Counted from the first letter of the stretch, positions 7,892-18,233 are shown. The stretch: DNA of 64,000 nucleotides from Prodigiosinella aquatilis (GCA_030388725.1 CP128857.1:2046001-2110000); one strand, 5' to 3'. The notes: generated by a model from the letters alone, not told the origin. Program-made: numbers and translations.

Positions 7892-10800
7892 TCAATGGTA
7901 TTGCCGGTTCTTTCGGGCGTCGGGGTGGAACGCTTCGGCGGAAGAGCGCGCCATCCCTTCATAGGTTGCCCATTTTTGTTCAGCGACTTTTTGTGCAATA
8001 TCGATGAGCCGTTGCGCCTCTTCCGGATGAAGCTGTACCAGCGACTGATAGCGGCTTTCATGTTGTCGATAGTCGCTGAGTGGCAGTGTGGGCCGCAGGC
8101 TGTCAAGGGTAAAGGGGTTACGCCCCTGTTCCCGCAATATTGGGTTGAAGCGAATTAACGGCCAGTGGCCTGACGCGACGGCACGTTTTTGTTGGGCTAA
8201 CCCGGTCTTCATATCAATGCCATGTGCGATGCAATGACTGTAAGCGATGATCAGTGACGGGCCCGGATAGGCTTCGGCTTCCCGCATGGCCTGAAGTGAC
8301 TGCTGGGGATTGGCGCCGAAAGCGATCTGGGCGACATACACATTGCCGTAAGCGATAGCCTGTAACACCATATCTTTCTTCGCCATGGTTTTGCCGCCGG
8401 CGGCAAATTTGGCCACCGCGCCCAGGGGGGTGGATTTCGACATCTGGCCGCCGGTATTGGAATAAACCTCGGTGTCCATTACCAGTATGTTGACATCACG
8501 ACCAGAGGCGATCACATGGTCTAATCCGGAAGAGCCAATATCATAGGCCCAGCCATCGCCACCGATGATCCAGACCGAACGCCTGATCAGATGGTCTAAC
8601 AAACTGAGTAGATTAAGCCCGGCTTCCGAATCGTCATACTGTAATAGCGCCCGGACGTTGAGTAAGCGTTCGCGTTGCTGTTGGATCTGTGATTCGACTT
8701 GCTGGGGCGCATTGATTATCTGCTCTATCAGCTCGGGACCCAGTTGCTGCGCGGTGGCTCTCAAGGCATTCGCCGCCTGAATCCGATGATGATCGGCGGT
8801 CAGGCGAAAACCCAGGCCGAATTCAGCATTATCCTCGAACAATGAATTTGACCAGGCTGGGCCTTTGCCGTCGCTATTTTTTGCCCACGGCGTCGTGGGC
8901 AGATTACCGCCATAAATTGATGAGCAGCCGGTGGCGTTGGCCACCATCATCCTATCACCAAAGAGCTGAGTGAGCGTTTTCAGATAGGGCGTTTCACCGC
9001 AACCGGCGCAAGCACCTGAAAATTCAAACAGCGGCTCCAAAAATTGCACGCCACGTACCGTTGAAAAATCAACCGCAGAGCGCTTCGGCCAGGGCAAGGT
9101 GTTGAACCACGTCAGCGCTCTTTTTTCCCGTTCAAGGATCGGTAACTTATCGACCATATTAATGGCGCGCTGGCCGCTATCGTCGGCTCGAACCGGGCAA
9201 GCCTCTACACACAGACCACAACCGGTACAATCTTCCGGGTAGATCTGCAATGTGTAGAGCGTATCTGGAAATCCCCTGGCGCTTATCGGCATCCATTTGG
9301 CGCCCGGAGGGGCGTTTTCGACCAAATCCTGATGATAAAACTTGGCTCTGATGGCGGCATGTGGACAGACAAAGGAACAATTACCACATTGGATGCACAG
9401 GTCTTCGCGCCAGTCAGGGATCTCCAGTGCAATATCGCGCTTTTCCCACTGACTGGTCGCTGATGGATAGGTTCCGTCGGGCGGTAATTGTGACACCGGG
9501 ATCTGATTGCCCCGTTCCTGCAACATCTCAGCGGTGACGTTGCGCACAAATAGTGGGGCGGTGGCGGGCAGTTTCCAGCCGGCATCTGAAGCACCGGTGC
9601 CGTGTTGTGAAATCTCCACCGGATGCAGGTGCGCTAATGTGACATCCACGGCGTCAAAATTCTTTTCAATGATGTCGCGACCTTTCTTTTGGTAGGTCTT
9701 CTCAATGCTCTCTTTGATCAGCGTGATGGCCTGCTCTTTGGGCATGATGGCGGATAACGCGAAAAAACAGGTCTGCATGATGGTATTAATGCGCGTTCCC
9801 ATACCGGTCAGTCGTGCGACTTCCGCGGCATTGATCACATGGAATGCCAATTGTTTCTGCTGGATTTGTTGCTGTACCCGGCGTGGCAGATGTGACCAGG
9901 TTTCCTCTGCCGGGTAGGGACTGTTGAGCAGAAAGGTGGCGCCGGTTTCTGCGTAACATAATAAATCGAGGGATTCGACGAAATTGAATTGATGGCAACC
10001 GATAAAATTTGCCGAGGTAATGAGATAAGGGGCGTCGATGGGCTCAGGGCCGAAACGCAAATGTGAAACGGTCTTTGAACCCGACTTTTTCGAGTCATAG
10101 ACAAAGTAGCCTTGGGCAAAATAATCAGGTAATTCGCCAATGATTTTTATGCTGTTTTTATTGGCGCCGACCGTGCCATCGGCTCCCAGACCGAAGAACA
10201 AGGCGCGTACCTGATTGGGCGGTTCAATTTGCCACGCTTCATCCCACGGCAAACTTAACTGTGTGACATCGTCAATAATGCCGATGGTGAAGCCCTCTTT
10301 CGCGCTGGTTTTCTGTTGCTCCTCAAAAACGGCTTTGACCATCGCGGGGGTGAACTCTTTGGATGACAGACCATATCGCCCGCCGGTGATTCTCGGCAAG
10401 TGTGGTAATTGTCCATGCTGCGTGGCGGAAACGAAGGCGCTGACAGTGTCTTTATACAGTGGTTCACCCTGTGAACCGGGCTCTTTGGTGCGATCCAGGA
10501 CGGTGACAAATCGGGTGGTGGGTGGGAACGCCTTAATGAATATGTCGTTGGGGAAGGGACGATACAGGTGAACGGTCACCACACCGTATTTCCCCCCTGG
10601 GCATTGAGCACCTCAACAGTCTGTTTCACGGTCGATGCGCCCGATCCCATAATGACGACGACGTGTTGCGCATCGTCTGCGCCATGATAGTCAACCAGAT
10701 GATATTGCCGCCCGGTTAATTCAGCGAACCGGGTCATGGTCTGTTCAACAACATCCGGCACGTGATCGTAATATGAATTAACCGTTTCCCGACTTTGAAA

Positions 10801-11496
10801 ATAGGTATCCGGATTTTGAGCCGTTCCTCTGATGAATGGCTGATCCGGATTCAGCGCCCGGGCCCGATGGTCACGAACTTGCTGATCGTCGATCATCTGC
10901 CTTATCTGTTCATCGGACAGACGGGAAATTTTATTGACTTCATGGGAGGTGCGAAAACCATCGAAAAAGTGCAGGAACGGAATGCGGGTGCGCAATGTCG
11001 CGGCGTGGGCAATCATCGCCATGTCCTGAGCCTGTTGCACTGACGCAGATGAAAGCAAGGCAAAGCCGGTTGTTCTGGTGGCCATCACATCCTGATGATC
11101 ACCAAAAATGGACAACCCCTGCGCCGAGAGCGAACGGGCGGCCACATGAAAAACCGTCGCTGTGAGTTCACCGGCAATCTTGTACATATTCGGGATCATC
11201 AGCATCAGCCCTTGGGACGCGGTAAATGTGGTGCTCAGTGCGCCAGCCTGTAATGCGCCATGAACCGCTCCCGCTGCACCGCCTTCATGTTGCATCTCAA
11301 CGACGGTTGGAATGTTTCCCCATAGGTTGGGAATGTGCTGCGTCGCCCATTCATCAGCCAGCTCCGCCATGGTGGAAGAGGGCGTGATGGGGTAAATCGC
11401 GCAGATTTCACTGAGCTTATAAGCTATCCACGCGGCGGCTTCATTGCCATCCGTCATCACCATGTCGGAGATGGACGTCTCAGTATGTGTATTCAT
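7892..11496 (-). pseudogene. nifJ: Pyruvate:ferredoxin (flavodoxin) oxidoreductase with a frameshift
   Basis: NifJ/YdbK oxidatively decarboxylates pyruvate to acetyl-CoA and reduces ferredoxin or flavodoxin. Two pieces together cover the whole family length of about 1,200 residues. Positions 11496-10576 encode the N-terminal domain (YPITPSSTMAELADEW, through MGSGASTVKQTVEVLNAQGG). Positions 10582-7892 encode the rest from VVTVHLYRPFPNDIF, with two 4Fe-4S motifs (CIQCGNCSFVCP and CTGCGLCVEACP), the extra cluster CAGCGETPY, and the TPP site GDGWAYDIG. The break is a run of six C (10592-10597; six G in the coding strand), where one base gained or two lost restores the frame. All other motifs look intact, so the lesion is recent, programmed, or a sequencing error. 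The start at 11496 follows GAGGTGG and overlaps the upstream gene by 17 bp. Confidence 0.9.
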
Positions 11497-13126
11497 TATC
11501 AACCACCTCACTCACCATGCTAATGGCATGACAGGGGCATTGGTCATAGCATGCGCCGCAGCCGGTACATTTATCGTAATCAATACGATATCCCCGTCCT
11601 TTACCCAACTTGAGAATGGCGTCCTCCGGGCATGATCCGTAACAACCATCACACTCGAAACAATTGCCACAGGAGTAGCAGCGGGCCGCTTCATAGCGCG
11701 CTTGTGTGGCGGTGAGTCCGCCGATGATTTCGTCAAATCCATCGCGTTGTTCCGGGGTGACAACCGGCTGGCTGGTTGACTCGGCATCCGTGTCGTACCA
11801 CAGATTCAATGCTGAATAGGGAATGCCGGCGTTAGTGTCTGCTTTTCGGTAGGGTTGATGACGTAGCCAGCCATCAATATGTTGCGCCGCTTTCTTGCCA
11901 TGCCCGGTGGCGACCGTGACGGTGCGTTCCGATGGCACCATATCGCCACCGGCAAAAATACCTGGCACGCTGGTCATCATGTGTTCGTCAACCACCACCA
12001 CGCCATCTTCATGTAATTCAATGCCGGGAATGCGGGCGATAACCGAGAGATCCACATCTTGTCCTAACGCCAGGATCACGCTATCGGCTTCCAGCGTTTC
12101 ATATCGGCCGGTCGGCTGTGGTCGCCCGTTGCCGTCAATCTCCATCTCTTCAATGGTTAACGTCGTACCATCAATATCCCGAATGGTGCGCAGCCAGTTA
12201 ATGATGACGCCCTCTTCTAACGCTTCATCGGCTTCAAACTGATGCGCCGGCATATGTTCACGATCTCGTCGATAGATGATAACCGCTTCTTCCGCCCCCA
12301 GACGATGCGCGGTACGCGCCGCATCCATCGCCGTGTTGCCGCCCCCATAGATAGCGACACGACGACCCAATTTGGGCACGTCGCCTTGTTCAACCGCCGA
12401 AAGATAACTGACCGCATCCAGAATGCGCCCGGCATCACGCCCTGGAATGTCGATTCTCTTGGCTAAATGCGCACCGATAGCCAGAAAAACGGCATCAAAG
12501 CCATACTCGGTTTTTACCTTGAGGACATCATTCACTTTCTGATTAAGCTTCAGCGTAATGCCGGTATCGAGGATGTGTTGGATCTCCTGATCCAGCACAT
12601 CACGGGGCATTCGGTAAGCAGGAATGCCGAAACGCATCATCCCGCCAGCCATCGGACCGGCCTCGTGAATTTCCACCTCATGGCCGAGGCGACGGAGTTG
12701 CCAGGCACAGGACAATCCCGAGGGACCGGCACCGATCACCAAGACCTTTTTACCGCTCGGCACGGCGGTGAATGTGGTTTTCCAACCATGCAGTAGCGCC
12801 TGATCGCCCAGAAAACGCTCGACGGCATGAATACTGACGGATTGGTCGACCTGGGCTCGATTACAGGCATTTTCACAAGGATGGTAGCAAACCCGGCCAT
12901 GCACGGCGGGCATCGGATTATTGGCCACCAAATGCTGCCAGGCCTCTTCGTAGCGCTCTTCCTGCGCCAGCGCCAGCCATTCCTGAATATTCTCGCCAGC
13001 CGGACAGGCTTGATTACAAGGTGGCAGTGAATTTTGATAAACGGGATGAGTACGTCGGATCGGCCCCGTGCCTGTTTTAGCCCGTAAATCAGGCGGCTGG
13101 GTCATATCATTAGTCGATTTCTTCAT
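11480..13126 (-). CDS. GltD-like NAD(P)H flavoprotein fused to a 2x[4Fe-4S] ferredoxin domain
   Basis: About 548 residues from ATG 13126, chosen because AAAGGG precedes it and homology begins with MKKSTNDM; an upstream ATG lacks an RBS. The N-terminal GltD-type Fe-S domain has PCNQACPAGENI and CYHPCENACNR. The FAD site is VLVIGAGPSGLSCAWQLRRLGHEV, the NAD(P) site is VAIYGGGNTAMDAARTAHRLGA, and the FAD C-terminal motif is GIFAGGDMV. A C-terminal ferredoxin domain has CYSCGNCFECDGCYGSCP and CTGCGACYDQCP. It resembles NADPH-dependent glutamate synthase small subunit and NfnB proteins. Overlap with nifJ indicates one operon, so it probably exchanges electrons between NAD(P)H and the ferredoxin used by the pyruvate oxidoreductase. 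Confidence 0.88.
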   Translation of the reverse strand: MKKSTNDMTQPPDLRAKTGTGPIRRTHPVYQNSLPPCNQACPAGENIQEWLALAQEERYEEAWQHLVANNPMPAVHGRVCYHPCENACNRAQVDQSVSIHAVERFLGDQALLHGWKTTFTAVPSGKKVLVIGAGPSGLSCAWQLRRLGHEVEIHEAGPMAGGMMRFGIPAYRMPRDVLDQEIQHILDTGITLKLNQKVNDVLKVKTEYGFDAVFLAIGAHLAKRIDIPGRDAGRILDAVSYLSAVEQGDVPKLGRRVAIYGGGNTAMDAARTAHRLGAEEAVIIYRRDREHMPAHQFEADEALEEGVIINWLRTIRDIDGTTLTIEEMEIDGNGRPQPTGRYETLEADSVILALGQDVDLSVIARIPGIELHEDGVVVVDEHMMTSVPGIFAGGDMVPSERTVTVATGHGKKAAQHIDGWLRHQPYRKADTNAGIPYSALNLWYDTDAESTSQPVVTPEQRDGFDEIIGGLTATQARYEAARCYSCGNCFECDGCYGSCPEDAILKLGKGRGYRIDYDKCTGCGACYDQCPCHAISMVSEVVDNEYTY

Positions 13127-13330
13127 ATGACACCCTTTGTGAAAACCCATGTTCGACATGGAGAATACTGATGGAGTTCTTATTAAGAAACTGTAGTTCA
13201 TGGCGGCGGGATCTACCTGCGCAGATGAAGATTTTCTCCCAAATGCGTGCTGGCATACATCCGGGATTAGGCGGGAAATTTATACAGATCGTGATGTGTT
13301 ATCGTGAAACAGGCTTTTCGTCGGGTTTAA

Positions 13331-13359
13331 AATGAAAACCCCCGGATGAAAACCGGGAG
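13331..13359 (-). terminator. Intrinsic terminator reading leftward
   Basis: On the minus strand a 7-bp GC-rich stem (arms at 13353-13359 and 13339-13345) is followed by TTTTCATTTT. It ends transcription arriving from the antitoxin remnant or GNAT gene before the GltD-like gene. Confidence 0.65.
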
Positions 13360-13468
13360 TGAGTTTGATGACAACGTCTATATAGCGGCGATAATGAGAA
13401 TAGCGTAAAGACGCTGCAAGTCCCTCCCTGTAAGCTCAAGCCGCGTCCTTTACTCTTCTTCCTCATTA

Positions 13469-13528
13469 TCACTGTTCTGACACCGCCTTTAAGCTCTTTC
13501 GAGCGTCGCTAAAAGAGACGATTTTCAT
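13469..13528 (-). pseudogene. Short remnant of a YefM/Phd-type antitoxin gene
   Basis: A 19-codon reading frame MKIVSFSDARKSLKAVSEQ with a good RBS (GAGG, 8 bp upstream). The sequence matches the N-terminus of YefM-like antitoxins (M-x-I-V-S-[FY]-S-[ED]-A-R-x-x-L-K-A-V), which are normally about 80 residues. It stops where the DNA-binding domain should continue, and no toxin gene follows. It is probably the stump of a lost toxin-antitoxin pair. It could also be a chance short ORF, though the match and RBS argue against this. Confidence 0.5.
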
Positions 13529-13554
13529 AGGGCCTCATCTGTATGAACCGTTAG

Positions 13555-14085
13555 TTATAGGCCCGTTTTTGCATAAATAAGGGTGTTGTCCAGCTTTCCT
13601 GATGGTAAACGGCGAGCGTTATGCAATTTGCCTTCGTAGACATAACCACAACGTTCGGCTACCGCCCGACTTTTACGATTGGATTCAGCCATTTTGATTT
13701 CAACCCTTTGTGCCCCAAGCTCTCTAAAAGCATATTGCTGTAGAAGACGTACGGCCTCTGATGCATAACCTTTACCAACCTGACTGGTTCTCAACCAATA
13801 ACCTATTTCAAAATAGGGCACTGATTTATCGATAATCATCAAGCCAATAACACCGAGTAGAGCGTTGGTTTCCTGGCAAACAATGCTGAACCGTAGCTCA
13901 TTATTGAAATCTTCAAAGTTTTTTATCGCCTCTTGGGTATTGCTCACTGCAGTTTCCAACGTTAAGGCATAAGGAACCCAGGGCAGAAACTCGGAAAGTG
14001 CCATCTGGCTTTCCACGATGGCTTCAAACATTTTCGGCGAAACATCCGTTGACGGCGGTACCAATTTGATTCTTCCACTTTCCAT
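13555..14085 (-). CDS. GNAT acetyltransferase of the RimJ/RimL type
   Basis: A 176-residue GNAT protein. The acetyl-CoA-binding part is near residues 105-125 (IGYWLRTSQVGKGYASEAVRLL), with Q-x-G-x-G/A as SQVGKGYA. It is followed by the typical motif RVEIKMAESNRKSRAVAERCGYVYEGKLHNARR, which is common to RimJ/RimL-like N-acetyltransferases. The natural substrate (ribosomal protein N-terminus, amino acid or drug) cannot be told. It is a monocistronic gene on the minus strand, start ATG 14083-14085. Confidence 0.86.
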   Translation of the reverse strand: MESGRIKLVPPSTDVSPKMFEAIVESQMALSEFLPWVPYALTLETAVSNTQEAIKNFEDFNNELRFSIVCQETNALLGVIGLMIIDKSVPYFEIGYWLRTSQVGKGYASEAVRLLQQYAFRELGAQRVEIKMAESNRKSRAVAERCGYVYEGKLHNARRLPSGKLDNTLIYAKTGL

Positions 14086-14160
14086 ATGACGCTCCGAAGT
14101 TCATGGAATGATAAAAATTGCTTATTTTCTAAGCCTGTTAAAGCCCCGGCCTTTTCCTGG

Positions 14161-15045
14161 TTACGATCCGCCCGCCTGACTCATCATTCTGACAAAATTC
14201 CGGATCACAGCCGATTTCTCCTGTTCGCGGTAAATCAACCCCAGCGCCGTCGTCAACGGTTGACTGAGACCATGATAGGTCACGCCATCGGAATGAATAC
14301 TTTTTAGCGATTCGGGAATTACCGCAACCCCAAATCCCGCTGCGACCAGATTAATACTGGACGAAATCTGCGGAGATTCCATTTTAAGACGCGGGGAGAA
14401 CCCCGCGTCCTGACAAGCCCGGATAATCGAATCATACAGCACCGGGCCGATTTCACGGGGAAAGGTGATAAAGCTATCATCAGCCAAATCACTCAGCGAG
14501 ATTTCCGGGTTCTGTGCAAGTTGGTGCCCAAGCGGCAATACCGCAATCATCGGTTCATCGACCAATTGCACGCAATTGAGGTGTTCAATTTTTAGCGGCA
14601 GCCGAACCAGTGCGCAGTCAATTGCCGCATCACGAACCTTATCCATTAAATCGATACTGTTGCTCTCTTTCGAATGGATAACCACCTCTGGATATATTTT
14701 CCTGAATTCCCGCATCGCTGATGCGACGAAACCGTGAAAGACGATCGAACCGGCAAAACCGATCGATAAATGGCCGCTTTCTCCCCTGGCGACCATTTTT
14801 ATTTGAGCCAGCGCACTTTCGGCTTCCGCGATAATCTTCTGTGCTTTTTCACGAAAGAAGATGCCTGCTTCGGTCAGTTCAACATGACGCTTATTGCGGA
14901 TGAACAGTGGTGTGCCAATCTCATGCTCTAGTTTCTGAATCTGCTGGCTCAGCGGCGGCTGAGCAATGCCTATCTTCTCGGCGGCCGCTGTGAAATGCAG
15001 GGTTTCTGCCACGGCCAGAAAATACCGTAATTGTCTGAATTCCAT
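14161..15045 (-). CDS. LysR-family transcriptional regulator
   Basis: A 294-residue LTTR. The N-terminal helix-turn-helix is at residues 1-60 (MEFRQLRYFLAVAETLHFTAAAEKIGIAQPPLSQQIQKLEHEIG). The effector domain follows from about residue 90 (GHLSIGFAGSIVFHGFV). It is divergent from the D-lactate dehydrogenase gene across about 155 bp of AT-rich DNA (15046-15200), the classical arrangement for an LTTR and its regulated gene. The sequence does not reveal the effector; D-lactate or a related hydroxy acid is a reasonable guess. Confidence 0.9.
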   Translation of the reverse strand: MEFRQLRYFLAVAETLHFTAAAEKIGIAQPPLSQQIQKLEHEIGTPLFIRNKRHVELTEAGIFFREKAQKIIAEAESALAQIKMVARGESGHLSIGFAGSIVFHGFVASAMREFRKIYPEVVIHSKESNSIDLMDKVRDAAIDCALVRLPLKIEHLNCVQLVDEPMIAVLPLGHQLAQNPEISLSDLADDSFITFPREIGPVLYDSIIRACQDAGFSPRLKMESPQISSSINLVAAGFGVAVIPESLKSIHSDGVTYHGLSQPLTTALGLIYREQEKSAVIRNFVRMMSQAGGS

Positions 15046-15200
15046 TTGAGCACCTCTGTTATGGGTTAATTAATATCTTTTTCATATTAAAAAGACAATA
15101 ACAAAGTCTTAGACGTCACAGATTCATATGGATATATTTAACATATACTTTACAAAGGTTTTAAATGGCTATGGTCATGAGACCATCAGGAGCTTCCGTT

Positions 15201-16979
15201 ATGCCGACGCTTATTCATACCTCTGAAATTGAACTGGCTTGCGAAAAAACAACAGATAAACAACTGATTGAAACACTTCAGCATATTGTTGGTCATCAAT
15301 ATGTCCTGACCGATGAAAGCGCTACCCAGCAATACCGGAAAGGCATTCGTTTTGGCAACGGCAAAGCACTGGCCGTGGTTCGCCCCGGCTCATTAGTGGA
15401 ACAATGGAATGTGCTAACCGCCTGCATTAAAGCGAATGTTATCGTTTTGTCACAAGCCGCCAATACGGGTCTGACCGGCGGTTCAACCCCGGATGGTGAT
15501 GATTATGACCGTGAAATCGTGATTGTCAGTATGACCCGCATGAAGAAAATCTACTTGGTTGAAGAGGCAACACAGGTGGTTTGCTTACCGGGCTCAACGC
15601 TCAACCAGCTTGAAGAAGCGTTACGTCCGCATGGCCGCGAACCGCATTCGGTCATCGGATCAAGCTGCATCGGTGCCTCGGTTTTCGGCGGGGTCTGTAA
15701 TAACTCCGGCGGCGCACTGGTGCACCGTGGCCCGGCCTACACCCAGATGTCGGTCTTCGCCCGCGTGAATGAAGCCGGCAAACTGGAACTCATCAACCAC
15801 CTCGGTATTCAACTCGGCGATGAGCCGGAACAGATTCTGGCGGCGCTGGATAACGGCACATTCAAACCAGAAGATATTCAGCGCAATGCCGGTGAGGCGT
15901 CGGATCACCACTATGCTGAACATGTCCGCCAGATTGATGAAGAGACGCCAGCTCGTTTTAATGCTGATCCGGCCCGTCTTTATGAATCATCCGGCTCGGC
16001 GGGTAAAGTCATGGTGTTTGCGGTACGTCTGGACACGTTCCCTATCGAGAAAGGGGCGAAAGTTTTCTATATCGGCACCAACAGTGCTGATGAGCTGACG
16101 GATATTCGCCGTGATATTCTGGGCAAATTTAAATATCTGCCGATCTCTGGCGAATATCTACACCGCGACGCGTTTAATATTGCGGAAATCTACGGCAAAG
16201 ATACCTTCCTGATGATTGAGTGGCTCGGCACGAACCGGTTGCCCGGTTTATTTGCTCTGAAAGCAAAATGTGATGCGATCTTCGGGAAAATTCCTTTTTT
16301 GCCGGCAAATCTCACCGATCGGGTGATGCAGGGGCTGAGCCATCTGTTCCCGAGTCATTTACCGAAACGGATGCTCGAATTCCGGGATCAGTATGAACAC
16401 CATTTACTGCTGAAAGTCTCCGCCGCCGGTGTGGATGAAGCCCGCGCTTATTTGCAGGATTACTTTGATCGGGCGGGCGGTAGTTTCTTTGAATGTACGG
16501 ATGAAGAGGGGGCCAAAGCCTTTCTGCACCGTTTTGCCGCTGCGGGTGCGGCAAACCGCTATCGGGCCGTACACACCCAAGAGGTGGAAGATATTATGGC
16601 CCTTGATATTGCCTTGCCAAGAAATACCCATCAGTGGCGGGAAACCCTGCCGAAAGACATGGAAGAAAAACTGGCGCTGAAACTCTATTACGGCCACTTC
16701 CTGTGTTATGTCTTCCATCAGGATTACATCGTAAAAAAAGGCAACGACTGCATGGCTATTGAGCATCAGATGTGGAAATTACTGGACCAGCGCGGCGCTG
16801 AATATCCGGCCGAGCACAATGTTGGTCACCTCTATCATGCCAAACCCGCGCTGAAGGCCCATTATGAAAACCTGGACCCGCTGAATTGTTTTAATCCGGG
16901 GATCGGCCACACCTCAAAACTGTCACACTACAGGCAACCAGAGCATTGTGATTGTGGCCATGACCACCGTGCCGATTGA
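15201..16979 (+). CDS. dld: Quinone-dependent D-lactate dehydrogenase
   Basis: A peripheral-membrane FAD enzyme oxidising D-lactate to pyruvate and passing electrons to quinone. I place the start at 15201 (MPTLIHTSEIELACEK), with AGGAG 8 bp upstream; an earlier in-frame ATG at 15165 is preceded by AAAGG and would add 12 residues. The FAD-binding segment is present as SQAANTGLTGGSTPDG, and REPHSVIGSSCIGASVFGGVCNNSGG follows. The C-terminal YYGHFLCYVFHQDYIVKKG and YPAEHNVGHLYHAKP match E. coli Dld along the whole length (about 592 versus 571 residues). It is divergent from a LysR gene that probably regulates it. A 12-bp perfect hairpin lies just after the stop. Confidence 0.95.
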   Translation: MPTLIHTSEIELACEKTTDKQLIETLQHIVGHQYVLTDESATQQYRKGIRFGNGKALAVVRPGSLVEQWNVLTACIKANVIVLSQAANTGLTGGSTPDGDDYDREIVIVSMTRMKKIYLVEEATQVVCLPGSTLNQLEEALRPHGREPHSVIGSSCIGASVFGGVCNNSGGALVHRGPAYTQMSVFARVNEAGKLELINHLGIQLGDEPEQILAALDNGTFKPEDIQRNAGEASDHHYAEHVRQIDEETPARFNADPARLYESSGSAGKVMVFAVRLDTFPIEKGAKVFYIGTNSADELTDIRRDILGKFKYLPISGEYLHRDAFNIAEIYGKDTFLMIEWLGTNRLPGLFALKAKCDAIFGKIPFLPANLTDRVMQGLSHLFPSHLPKRMLEFRDQYEHHLLLKVSAAGVDEARAYLQDYFDRAGGSFFECTDEEGAKAFLHRFAAAGAANRYRAVHTQEVEDIMALDIALPRNTHQWRETLPKDMEEKLALKLYYGHFLCYVFHQDYIVKKGNDCMAIEHQMWKLLDQRGAEYPAEHNVGHLYHAKPALKAHYENLDPLNCFNPGIGHTSKLSHYRQPEHCDCGHDHRAD

Positions 16980-17000
16980 TAAATGCCGCACATTGATAAC

Positions 17001-17036
17001 CCGATCGAACTGTTGGTTATGAAGCAGTTCGATCGG
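17001..17036. terminator. 12-bp perfect hairpin after dld
   Basis: CCGATCGAACTG (17001-17012) is perfectly complementary to 17025-17036. It lies 21 bp past dld and overlaps the last codons of the convergent GFA gene. It probably serves as a bidirectional terminator, although no long T-run is present. Confidence 0.6.
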
Positions 17037-17421
17037 CAGGGTGATTTACGCCATCGTTAGTGATAACTTCACCTAAATCAAACGGATTTACCCCCTCCAG
17101 ACAACCTACATTAAAGCCATATTCAGACGGGTTTGAGCGTCGTTGGTGATGGGTATAAATACCGCAATTTGAGCAGAAATAGTGCTTTGCGGTATGGGTG
17201 TTGAACTGGTAGAGCTTCAACATGTCTTGACCTTTCACGATACGAATTCCATCGAGTTTAACCGATGCAACAATTGCCCCTTTTCTCCGGCAGATTGAGC
17301 AATCGCAACGTCTTGGATTCTCGATGCCATTTGGCAACGTTAGCTCTAATTCAACCGCACCGCAGTGGCACGTAGCCTTGTGTTTTAGCTGAATTTCAGT
17401 CTTTCCGACTTTCTTGATCAT
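17017..17421 (-). CDS. GFA/CENP-V-family zinc protein
   Basis: A 134-residue protein of the glutathione-dependent formaldehyde-activating (GFA, Mss4-like) fold. The zinc ligands appear in order: CHCGAVELEL, then CDCSICRRKG, then YFCSNCGIYTHH. Most GFA proteins have unknown substrates and do not activate formaldehyde despite the name. The start is ATG 17419-17421. The last residues, HPADRTAS, are encoded within the dld terminator hairpin. No operon partner is seen. Confidence 0.85.
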   Translation of the reverse strand: MIKKVGKTEIQLKHKATCHCGAVELELTLPNGIENPRRCDCSICRRKGAIVASVKLDGIRIVKGQDMLKLYQFNTHTAKHYFCSNCGIYTHHQRRSNPSEYGFNVGCLEGVNPFDLGEVITNDGVNHPADRTAS

Positions 17422-17491
17422 GCTGTAATTCCTCCAGATTTAGTATCACTGTCAGTGAGGGTTCCGCAGTACGATTAAATTTCGGGGGACA

Positions 17492-18151
17492 TCAGGTAAT
17501 GACAGAACCGTTATCTTCAAAAACGACCGCTCTTGCAAAGAGATAGGCCTGGCACAGCATCGGCAGTTCTCGACGCAGTGTCGCGAGTTCTTGCCGTGTC
17601 GCGTTGCGCTCCAGCACGGCGCGGGTAGCGCCTGCCAATGTAGCACGCAAAGTGAAGGCAACCGCATCCGGGTCGTCGAAAGTTGCGTCTTTGGCGCTTT
17701 TCAACAGCTCACTCATCGCCGCGTGGTTGCGTCGGGCGACGTTACTGATGAGGTCGTCCGTGTCGAGTTCCGCTGCAACGGCGTAAAGTGCGCGAGCCGT
17801 ATCGGTATCCCGCGTTTTCGCATCAAGAAAGGCATCGACCAGTGTGTTGGATATGTTCTTCAGTGACATGCCACGGCAACGTGCGCAAGTGGTCAGAACC
17901 GCATCGGATACGGCCTCGAGGTGCCTCTGTAGCAGAGCAAAAAGTAGCGCCTGCTTTTGCGGGAAGTATTGGTACATCGTGCCGACTGAGACACCGGCAC
18001 GCTCCGCAACCCGCGTAGTGGTCAGGCGCGATAAACCATCCGACAGCAAAACCTGAATGGTCGCCTCGAATATGGCATCGACAGTGACTTTCGCACGGGC
18101 CTGATGCGGCTGTTTCCGGGCTTTTAGGTGTTCGGGAGACATCCTCGGCAT
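17492..18151 (-). CDS. TetR-family transcriptional regulator
   Basis: A 219-residue TetR repressor. The N-terminal helix-turn-helix is at about residues 20-65 (KVTVDAIFEATIQVLLSDGLSRLTTTRVAERAGVSVGTMYQYFPQKQALLFAL). The ligand domain includes a TetR C-terminal region (AVAFTLRATLAGATRAVLE). It is divergent from the SDR oxidoreductase with about 80 bp between them (18152-18233), so it most likely represses that gene and itself. The inducer is unknown. Confidence 0.9.
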   Translation of the reverse strand: MPRMSPEHLKARKQPHQARAKVTVDAIFEATIQVLLSDGLSRLTTTRVAERAGVSVGTMYQYFPQKQALLFALLQRHLEAVSDAVLTTCARCRGMSLKNISNTLVDAFLDAKTRDTDTARALYAVAAELDTDDLISNVARRNHAAMSELLKSAKDATFDDPDAVAFTLRATLAGATRAVLERNATRQELATLRRELPMLCQAYLFARAVVFEDNGSVIT

Positions 18152-18233
18152 ATGCGAATTCCAAAGCTGAATAATGCTTCATAAAATACAGTCAATTCAT
18201 ATGCACTTCAACAAATTCGGAAGAGGATGAGTG

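Noticed and set aside
13376..13520. Possible structured RNA between the GltD-like gene and the GNAT gene
   Set aside because: Several short hairpins are visible, but apart from the terminator and the antitoxin stub no fold or sequence matches an RNA family I know.
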